Shown here in pieces: positions 20,901-27,414 of a stretch of 27,414 nucleotides of DNA. The stretch is from positions 1 through 27,414 of the forward strand of contig JBNGIS010007008.1 in the NCBI GenBank assembly GCA_049999725.1, in the 5' to 3' direction. The position numbers were made by a program, and so were the translations under genes. The stretch is from Haplomitrium mnioides. Lineage: Eukaryota > Marchantiophyta > Haplomitriopsida > Calobryales. A model generated the notes under the pieces. It saw only the letters and a program-made list of their open reading frames with translations. It was not told the origin of the DNA and made no database searches. Positions within the stretch are counted from its first letter, which is position 1. Every line of letters starts with the position of its first letter.

Positions 20901-21990
20901 CAATTGATTCCAACAATAGGAGATTCATCATTGATTCTTCATTTTCTTCCTTTCAAGCTAATCTACGAGTCGATCTTTTGCTGCAGCTCTTCTCCATTCG
21001 ATCGCGCAACAGGGATTCTTCTTCCCATACAGCTTAATCGTTCATTCTCTTCAGCAAAATCTGTAGCTTTCAGTTTAGATCAGGTAACCTTCTCTTTCGT
21101 CGTTCAATTCCCAAACAAGACGCAGCACTGCTTCGCTCGATCGACACCAGCATTTAGATTTTGCAGTGTAGCATCCTTCATACACTCTCTTCATCGCGGA
21201 ATTCTTTCATCTCAGGGCCCTCTATTCTTTGCAGAGGCATTTCTTCACAGATCCGAAAATCCCTCTTTAACTTCCGATTTCTGTGCTTCAAAGTCCTCGC
21301 AACGCACCCGATCAAGCTCTCCCTCACAATTTGATCCGATCCCCTGCTTTGCATCAATCCTTTTGCTTAGACCCCTCCTCGACCCCTCGAGATGATTGCT
21401 TGTTGAATGTCAGCTCGGGAAATTATCCCATAAGTTCTTCTCCAGAAAGTCGATGCACTATATAAGGCCCCCACTTCCTTTGCTCTTTCGAGAGGCAGCC
21501 CCCTAGAGGGGTGTAAGGCCACCGCATTCCCTTATCTCACCCCTCGACGTACCTAGTTCAGGGCACGCTGTCCTCCAAGTTAGATAGCTAGGAAATTAGT
21601 GGGCTTGGCTTGGCCCTCGACAAATAGAGTAGTTTTATTTCTTTTTATCTCTATCCTTTTATTTTTACTTACTCCTCAACATGTCTTGGGCCCTGTTTGT
21701 GTCTATTGGAAGCACTTTTTTGAAAATTTTGCATGAAGTACCTTAACACCTGGTTGACATTACTCCTTTTTTAAATGTGAAGTGTTCCTCGCGAACATCC
21801 GTCTGGCCTTCAGTGGGTTAACCTTGTAGCTCTGCGCATTGTCGTTGTTGCTCTAGCTGGAGGTAAAAGTCAGAAAACAAAACTAACAACCACTAGAAAG
21901 AAATTAACGAAAAATATACACTCTCGTACACAGTCAAAGCTTCAAATTCTTCCCTGAGTCCCACACAAAAGTTGAGTCAAAACTTTTTTA
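17925..21990. other. Non-coding interior of retrotransposon 2
   Basis: No frame in this stretch shows a family I recognise. It is richer in G+C than the rest of the window, with long pyrimidine-rich runs on plus. A CTATATAAGGCCCCC TATA-like site near 21459-21473 on plus, followed by a CT-rich stretch, would suit an LTR promoter on that strand, so another element may be nested here, but I could not pair its ends. Frames at 20714-21465 are low-complexity Ser/Phe-rich translations. Confidence 0.4.
19540..20330. repeat. Imperfect ~55-65 bp tandem repeats in retrotransposon 2
   Basis: Repeated motif on plus of the form TTGATTTATCCCTATTTTGAC followed by a CCTTC / CCTCTGGTCGGACC stretch, about ten or more diverged units. 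A related phrase (GGATCGGAACC...TTAAGTGGGCTCCC) appears at 19868-19930 and again at 20595-20630. On minus it reads as Lys/Arg-rich repeats (VPKWRYIN-like), which I do not take as protein. Confidence 0.6.
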
Positions 21991-22211
21991 TCAACTTGGA
22001 CATCCAATCTGTACAACATCAGACCACTTTGATGGCCTTCCTCCCTTAGCCTTGGGATACTCACACAACACACTCAGGGAACAAATGAAAAAACAAGAAC
22101 AAACAAAGGTACTGTACACAGGATCTATAAGAATACAACTATATACAATATTGGTTGTAGTTAGGTTGCTTGTTACATTTTCTTCCCTAACAACAAGATT
22201 ATTTGGTTGGC

Positions 22212-23342
22212 TCAAGGATAGCTCCTTCTCTGGCTCGAGATGAGGTTCAACTTTTGATAATTCTCTAGGCTGCAATCTTCCATCTGATATGGCCTCTCCT
22301 CCTTTATTTGATGGAGTTCAAACTCTAATGGGTATGGCATGGTCCACTCCCCTTTTGCTTCTGGTTTGGGGCTGAAACCATCCTTGTCCACTAGCATCAA
22401 CCTTGTTTCCCGACAATGCTGGAAGGTGAGACTCACATTCTGCTCATGATAACATGCTCTTCCATATGCCACAAAGTCATTTATGAAAATCTCCAAAAAC
22501 TTCCTCAAGTAATCATGGAAAATCTTCATCATCATCCTTTGAAAGGTCCTTGGCATGTTACACAACCCAAATGATGTCTTCAATTGGTCCTCTTTCTGGA
22601 TCCATATCTGATTATACCATGAATAGCTGCCTATGAAACTATAGACCTCATGCCCTACCACTAAGTCCAACACCCCTTTTGTGAATGGTAGATGGTAATC
22701 ATCCTTCTTAGTCATCTTATCCAGCTTCCTAAAGTCGTGGCACACCCTGATCTTGGGTTTGCCCTCCAATCTAGTTTTCTTGGGTACCACCATTAGAGGG
22801 GACACCCATTTGCTGTTCAAGACTGGGTAAATAAAGCTAGCCTCAAACAACTTGTCTATCTTCTCTGTCAGGTTGGGTCCAGTACTCCCACCAGTCACCC
22901 AATCCCCCATTGTCTCCTCCGCACCAGATTTGGCTCCCATGCTTCTTGCCAGCTCGATCTGGTTGACCATCACCGTTCCCCCCGACATTTTTGCGGATTC
23001 CCTCTCTTCTAGTTCTGCTTCTTCTATTTTAGCTTGAATGATGTAGGCAGTAGGTGTTGGCACCTCTGCTATGAATTCTTCCAACTCTTTGACCACAGTC
23101 TTCTCCTTGATTGCCTCCAAAGCCTCCTGCAGTTCTCCCACATCTTCCTGTTGTGTTGGATAGAACCATGTGGGGTTTTCCCTTTCGTAGTCATAATCAC
23201 TGAGAGATAGCAACACTTGAGACACATACTTTTTGGCCTTGTGCCCTTTCTTGTGCTTCCCCTTCTTGTGGGACTTGGATCTTGATTTGATTACCAACCG
23301 ATAACAATCCTCTAAGGCAGAGGTCTCTCCTCCTTTATCCAA
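22212..23342 (-). pseudogene. Gag-pol fusion remnant with reverse transcriptase, retrotransposon 2
   Basis: A 376-residue open frame. Residues 1-150 are acidic/basic linker. The RT region starts around residue 165: FEASFIYPVLNSKWVSPLMV, then PKIRVCHDFRKLDKMTKKDD, YSFIGSYSWYNQIWIQKEDQ and KTSFGLCNMPRTFQRMM, clearly Ty3/gypsy RT. Two faults are visible. Between KTSF and GLCN about a dozen residues usual in the family are missing. The catalytic Y-x-D-D box reads F-I-N-D, so the first Asp is Asn. No protease motif lies between gag and RT, and no RNase H or integrase follows; the frame instead runs into unrelated sequence. It overlaps the gag frame at 23312-23342. A defective RT that nevertheless stayed open over 1.1 kb is unusual. 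Confidence 0.8.
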
Positions 23343-23809
23343 GCTGCTTCCTCCTCTTCATACTGGGAATGTATGGCAATTGGATACCCATCCTTTTGCT
23401 CCCATGGTTCCAGGCAGTTGGAAGAAATATGCCCAAGCTGACCACAATTCCAACACACCATAGCTATCATTTTCGTGGGTCTGGTTGCCACCCACCGATC
23501 TGGTTGTTCAGCTGGGAAGGTATTTGCCCCCTTATCTAGATTTGGCTTGATGCTCGCAAGGAGAGCCTGCATTACCTCTATCTTTGAACTCATTTCTGCT
23601 AGGCAAGCTTCCTTTCCTTTGGCAGTCTTTCTGATCCTTCGCCCCTTTCTCTGCTTCTTCCTTCTTGAAGATCTCTGATCATCAGAGCTGCTGCTATCGG
23701 AGTCACTGTTAGAGCTCTTCTCTGTTTTCTCATCGCTACTTGAACTATCAGAAGGGTATTTCGCCACATACTTAGCATGTCTTTTCATTTGTGTACGGTT
23801 ATAGCCCAT
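23312..23809 (-). pseudogene. Gag C-terminal part with CCHC zinc knuckle, retrotransposon 2
   Basis: 165-residue frame with a Ser/Asp-rich tract (residues 20-47), a Lys/Arg-rich stretch (49-66), and an intact CX2CX4HX4C knuckle C-W-N-C-G-Q-L-G-H-I-S-S-N-C at 119-132, the nucleic-acid-binding motif of nucleocapsid. The N-terminal capsid part is not present upstream: only about 110 bp separate it from the LTR, so gag is truncated at the 5' end. It overlaps the start of the RT frame, as gag and pol often do. Confidence 0.75.
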
Positions 23810-23893
23810 TCCCTCAATGGAGAGGAAAACTTTGACTCATTTGACAGATGATAACTTGGTTTCAGGTTGGTCTCAAGTTTTTTCAAACCTTTT

Positions 23894-23911
23894 GCCCTCC
23901 TTCTAGCGCCA
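23894..23911 (-). other. Candidate primer binding site of retrotransposon 2
   Basis: On minus, about 10 bases after the 5' LTR end, TGGCGCTAGAAGGAGGGC begins with the TGG that pairs to a tRNA 3' CCA. I cannot assign the tRNA. Confidence 0.4.
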
Positions 23912-23920
23912 AAAAACGTA

Positions 23921-24068
23921 TGTCATCCCCCTCCTTCAGGCGTTAACCTCCAAAGACTGCTCTTCGGAAGGAAAATGCTGACTTTACAAGGGTTCAGGTT
24001 CTTTTATGAGACAGCCCTGCTGTAAGTTATCAATCTGAGGCCTTAAGGATGTTCCTTCTCACCTTACA
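23921..24068 (-). repeat. 5' LTR of retrotransposon 2 (148 bp)
   Basis: Direct repeat of 17777-17924. Both ends are proper (plus TGTCA...TTACA). It cuts into exon 1 of gene B copy 3, just before where the intron 1 donor would be. Confidence 0.8.
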
Positions 24069-24416
24069 CCTTGGCGCCTGAGGATTTGCAGCAAATAAAT
24101 CTCTTTCCTTGTATTCTGAAAAATCAAATCGCTTTCGATTTACAAAATAAAGCGTTATTGAGTCTTGGGCCTGTATAAGCAGCCCGATGTTGGCCTTCTT
24201 TCCTTCCCGGATCATTGTAATTTAGACCACTAGACCCAAATTGAATTTTTCACCTTCACTTGCAAAAAGGTAAAGATGGTGATCCGGGTCTCTCAACGAA
24301 CAGTAGTTGACTAGCCATTTCCACTCCAATCTTGCAAGCTCTAGAGCTTTGATAACATCCAAATACCTATAAAGCTTTGGTTTGGTAGGGCCGGAAACAA
24401 TTCCTTGAGAGGCCAT
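24069..24416 (-). pseudogene. Gene B copy 3, exon 1 only
   Basis: Starts with ATG at 24414-24416 (MASQGIVSGPTKPKL) and aligns throughout with exon 1 of copy 1: LEWKWLVNYCSLRDPDHHLYLF, then MIREGKKANIGLL and NRKRFDFSEYKERD. One in-frame TAA follows LGLVV. A position that is a stop in copy 1 (after GLLV) is open here (GLLIQAQ), so the stops arose separately. The final codons before the LTR are worn (QAPR). The rest of the gene is missing; only an intron array and the 3' flank remain beyond the retrotransposon. The function of this N-terminal exon is unknown. Confidence 0.75.
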
Positions 24417-24880
24417 TGTCAAGATAGAAAGAAAAAGATGTTTTTGAAGGTGAAAAATGTAATGAACAAAAGTTTGGGAATCACTAAGGGCTGGAAATGG
24501 AAAAAAATTGAGTAAATGAAAAAAAAAACAATAGTAAGAAAATGAAAACCAAAAACTAAACTCGCGACAATCGAAAGAAACTTTCCAGCGGCGCTTCTTT
24601 TATAGCTAAATTTCAAAAAATGTTTTTTCCTGCCAAAAATTTATTCGTAGAGCTCTTAATATGTAGGTTCGCTTGGTGCAGAAAAAAAAAGTTAGTATAT
24701 AAAGCATTGCTCGTTTTCATCTTTCCAATTTCTTTTTTTCATTTTCTTCCCAAAAAGTTCTTAATTTTGTGGTTTTACAAATAAAACAACAAGACTGTAT
24801 CTTTTGAGAGTTCTGTAAGAGTTTCATAATATTTGTTAAAATAATTCTTTGAAATAATTTAGTTTTTGTAAGACTTTTCA
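24417..24880. promoter_or_regulatory. Shared divergent promoter region between gene B copy 3 and gene A (right)
   Basis: Inverted counterpart of 2229-2688, with the same TATA, the GTCGCGA segment, and an AT-rich block before gene A. No reading frame is shared with the left copy across its length. Confidence 0.6.
24597..24604 (-). promoter_or_regulatory. TATA box of gene B copy 3
   Basis: TATAAAAG on minus, within TTTAGCTATAAAAG as in the left copy, about 180 bp before the ATG at 24416. Confidence 0.55.
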
Positions 24881-25094
24881 ATGGCTGGAGTTCTTAAAGG
24901 CAAGAAGAGATTGGAATTTCAAGATTCATCTTCACAGAAGAGTGTTACTTTTGACAGGTAGTTTGAGATTCAATCAAATGTCAATTTTCGAGAGTTAAGC
25001 GATGGAGTTACAAAAGCTTTAAGTGTGATGGCTAGCATATTGGGGAAAAAGATGACTTCTGTTGAATTAGATAGCTCCTTCAAGAAAGATCGAG

Positions 25095-25240
25095 AAGGTG
25101 AACTCCATGCGCACATAGGATCAGGGACTCAACCCTATGCGCACATAAGGTCAAGGAGTGAATCCAATACGTGCATAGGATTAACGACTCAACATTTTGC
25201 ACACAAAGGATCAAAGAGGGAACTCAGTGCTCAAAGAGAT
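25095..25240 (+). repeat. 30-bp-period palindromic-core repeat in gene A exon 1 (right)
   Basis: Four units of 30 bp (10 codons) with cores TATGCGCACATA and relatives; the protein reads as HAHIGSGTQP-like repeats. Inverted counterpart of 1895-2035. Confidence 0.75.
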
Positions 25241-26790
25241 CTAAAGAAACAATCTTCATCTAGCAAAAGATCTTTGTTACCCATCAAGCGAGCGAAGTTG
25301 AATCTTTCTTCTGAGTATTCCAAAATGTCTGAAAAAAAAGACTCAACAAACAGATTTCAAACGATTATAGAGATTTCTTTGTCCTCATCTGAGGGATGTC
25401 GATGTTCATGATAAAAGTGTGTCTGTTCAGAACACAAACAGCATACAATCTTTGGACAGTTTTAATTTTGGAGATGAGCCACTCTCTCCGATAGCACCAC
25501 TCAAACAACGAGTAATTTCTTTTCAAGTTGCACCTCGCAGAGAGATTGGAACATCTGAAACAAATCAAATTCTTTTGGAAGAGTATTCAGATGATATTTT
25601 GGAAAGCTATTCTAGCAAAGAGTCTCAATCAATCAACATTTCTTTGGAGTTATCGCCAAGGGCACCGATCTTATTACGACAAACTTTTTTCTTCTAATGG
25701 AGACATTGATCAAGATTCGGTTTCAGATTGGTGCAGTTCTCTCAATCCCCAAGAAGAAACTCGTATCTCAAAAATATTCTGTAAAGGAACAAACAATGTT
25801 CACGATGACAACCAAGATCTTCATGATGAATTATCTCTCCTATTGATGGATTCGCTTACAGATCGAATCGTCCAGCCCAACATAAGAATTCTTTATCTAG
25901 GCCAAAACCTAAACGGGTAAACATCTTACGCAAAAATTCTTTGTAGAAAGTCCATCATAATGAGAGCTTTGTGAAGAAAAACCTTGATCCAATGTCCATT
26001 TCTAGATTGAAGAGAATTTCTTGTTGTTGAAATAATTACCTGTCGTTGTGCAAGAAAGATATTTTGAAAACTGTAAGAGAAACGTACTTTCGACAAAGCA
26101 TAACGAATCGTGATATCACACTGCAGTGGGAAATACTAAGAAAAGATTCTGATGTCAAAAATCAGTTTACACCGCCTAGCGGTACCTTTGTCTATAGAAG
26201 AGCCTTCAAATTAATATTAGCAGTAGGGAATGATAGAATCCAAAGGATTCAAAATCTCAAAAATGCATATCCTAGAGGCATTTTTTGAAAAAGAGAATTT
26301 TCTGCTAAAGGAGTTTTCGTTCGTGAGTGGATGGACAAATTTTTCCAAGGACATTGCAAGAGAATGCCCACTCATGAAGTGTACAACTTGCCGGATAATT
26401 TTACAAAATGGGAAGTTTATGACTATTACACAACTTATTTGAAAGAGAAAGATCCTCATTGTATTATTAGTTTCTCAGGTTTTACAAAACATTGGAGAAC
26501 TCATTTTCCAAATGTAAAAATTCCAAAATGCAATAGATTTGCTGTTTGTGAAACATGCGAAGAAATAAAATCTTTGCGAGAAAAATTTGTCTTGGAGTCC
26601 GACAAAGGTAACAAACTTTCTTCTCTTTTGACACCTTTGGCTAATCTGTCATTTTGTTTTAGACTCAAAGCTTAGTTCTAGATATGTTTTGTTTTCTCAA
26701 CTTACAGTTAAAAGAAATAATTTTTTTTTAAGTTCTTTTGCAAAAAAAAATTGGAGTTGAATAATTCTTAGCAAGATAAGTTGTGAGAAG

Positions 26791-26814
26791 AGAGTCTATG
26801 CTCGCATAGACTCT
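26791..26814. repeat. Isolated palindrome in gene A intron
   Basis: Arms AGAGTCTATGC and GCATAGACTCT around two central bases; same core as the arrays. Confidence 0.8.
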
Positions 26815-26921
26815 GCTGTTTTATATTTCAATTTTCACTTTTTCTGTAGTCGAGTAAAGCCAAAAAATGAATTTGCTTAATAATGTGACCTTAGCCTTGC
26901 AAAAAAAGTTTTTGTTTTTCG

Positions 26922-26947
26922 CAAATCCTATGCGCGCATAGGATTTG
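26922..26947. repeat. Isolated 26-bp perfect palindrome in gene A intron
   Basis: CAAATCCTATGCG followed by its exact reverse complement, with no mismatch. The core CCTATGCGCGCATAGG is shared with other parts of the element. Confidence 0.85.
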
Positions 26948-27414
26948 TTCTTCATTCTTTTAAAACTAGTTGCGACAACATTCACAATAAGCCATGATAT
27001 TGGTGTTGTTGTATTGGTCCTATGCGCAAATACGATCTGTTGTTGCCTCCACTCATCATAAATGCTAAGAGGATGTGATCTTGTAACCTTTTTTTTTGCA
27101 AATCTTGTTTTTTTCTTTCTTAATAGATTTTTTCTTTTCCAAATTGCCTAAGGTTTCCTTTATCTTTTACAAAGTGTTTCGTTTCAATAAATTCAAACAT
27201 TTGTTTAAGATGCCTTTAGTATTATTTACACCTAAGGTTGTGTTTTGAAGTTATAAGTATCAACATATGTTTTACTAAACTAGTTTCATGTTCTTCTTGT
27301 TTTGGATTGATGCAGTCAAATATAATCGCCAATTGTTTCTTTATTATGACCAACAAATGAAAGAAATATCAAAACTTGCAAACCATCGAAGAAAATGTTA
27401 TGCGGATGGTCAAA

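Larger units (their letters stand above)
17777..24068 (-). mobile_element. LTR retrotransposon 2 (gypsy-type, short LTRs, probably non-autonomous)
   Basis: Bounded by two 148-bp direct repeats of equal length starting TGTCA and, on the right, ending TTACA. The coding remnants (CCHC gag, RT) lie on minus next to the right LTR, so this LTR is the 5' one. The element sits inside the gene B copy 3 remnant: exon 1 is to its right and an intron array to its left. Flanks TTGTA and CCTTG are not a matching target-site duplication. About 4 kb between the RT remnant and the 3' LTR carries no recognisable pol, so it probably depended on other elements or contains a nested insertion. Confidence 0.75.
26608..27315 (+). 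other. Intron in gene A (right)
   Basis: The donor AAG/GTAAC is at 26608 and the acceptor GATGCAG ends at 27315. Joining restores D-K-V-K-Y in phase. It holds two perfect palindromes and one worn core (27018-27035) and is otherwise AT-rich without a gene. Confidence 0.6.
24881..27414 (+). pseudogene. Gene A, right copy: DUF7869-like transposon protein, partial
   Basis: Starts MAGVLKGKKRLEFQDSSSQK at 24881. The N-terminal half is damaged: TAG at 24959 and frameshifts near 25395, 25680 and 25900. The conserved half runs in one frame from 26046 to 26607 with a single TGA at 26286 that is GGA in the left copy. It shows VRETYFRQSI, FVYRRAFKLIL, then MPTHEVYNLPDNFTKWEVYDYY, SFSGFTKHWRTHFPNVKIPK and a C-E-T-C pair (26547-26558). 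This series is what I remember for a large family of uncharacterised eukaryotic proteins annotated DUF7869, thought to be transposon-borne. A 708-bp intron (26608-27315) splits a Val codon; the next exon starts VKYNRQLFLYYDQQMKEIS and runs off the window. Whether it is a transposase is an inference from its place in the element. Confidence 0.7.

Noticed and set aside
20714-21465. Ser/Phe-rich plus-strand frames up to 163 codons
   Set aside because: Biased pyrimidine-rich DNA gives low-complexity translations; no domain, start context or second copy supports them.
24419-24616. 65-codon Phe-rich frame on minus
   Set aside because: It begins at a non-ATG codon, lies between the TATA box and the gene B start, and is low complexity.

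Overview
This window looks like nuclear DNA of a eukaryote, most probably a land plant, and consists almost entirely of decayed mobile elements. The evidence is two Ty3/gypsy-type LTR retrotransposons of plant style, AT-rich DNA, GT-AG introns inside the coding remnants, and no operon-like gene packing. I cannot name the species. No intact host gene, tRNA, rRNA or CRISPR array was seen.

The framework is a little-known, intron-bearing DNA element present as two copies in inverted, tail-to-tail orientation. Each copy carries two genes head to head across a ~460 bp shared promoter region. Gene A points outwards (1-2228 on minus; 24881-27414 on plus). It resembles the large eukaryotic family of uncharacterised transposon-like proteins that I recall as DUF7869. 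Gene B points inwards and is found three times: copy 1 at 2689-6758 (+), copy 2 at 12268-15748 (+), and copy 3 as exon 1 at 24069-24416 (-) plus a 3' remnant ending near 17575. Read across its exons, gene B encodes a ParB-like domain (GNH motif) followed by a beta-class amino-methyltransferase (a DIPYG catalytic motif, then a D-L-C-S-x-S-G-T SAM-binding motif). That is a prokaryote/phage-style ParB-methylase fusion, here split by three introns. Every copy is broken, but the breaks differ.

The same DNA element carries a self-complementary core (TATGCGCGCATA or CCATGCGCGCATGG) in many places. It forms 24-bp-period arrays in gene B introns 1 and 2, a 37-bp-period array 3' of copy 1, a 30-bp-period run inside the first coding exon of gene A, and isolated perfect palindromes in a gene A intron. 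The core is absent from the two retrotransposons, so it belongs to the DNA element and may be a binding or modification site.

Layout: 1-2228 gene A remnant; 2229-2688 shared promoter; 2689-6758 gene B copy 1; 6937-7245 37-bp array; 7424-12267 gypsy element 1 (minus; ~0.9-1.1 kb LTRs, gag, protease and a misplaced RT fragment); 12268-15748 gene B copy 2; 15750-17575 long inverted repeat where the two copies meet; 17575-17776 palindromic array; 17777-24068 gypsy-like element 2 (minus; 148-bp LTRs, CCHC gag, RT with an altered active site, 4 kb of non-coding filler); 24069-24416 gene B copy 3 exon 1; 24417-24880 shared promoter; 24881-27414 gene A, running off the window.
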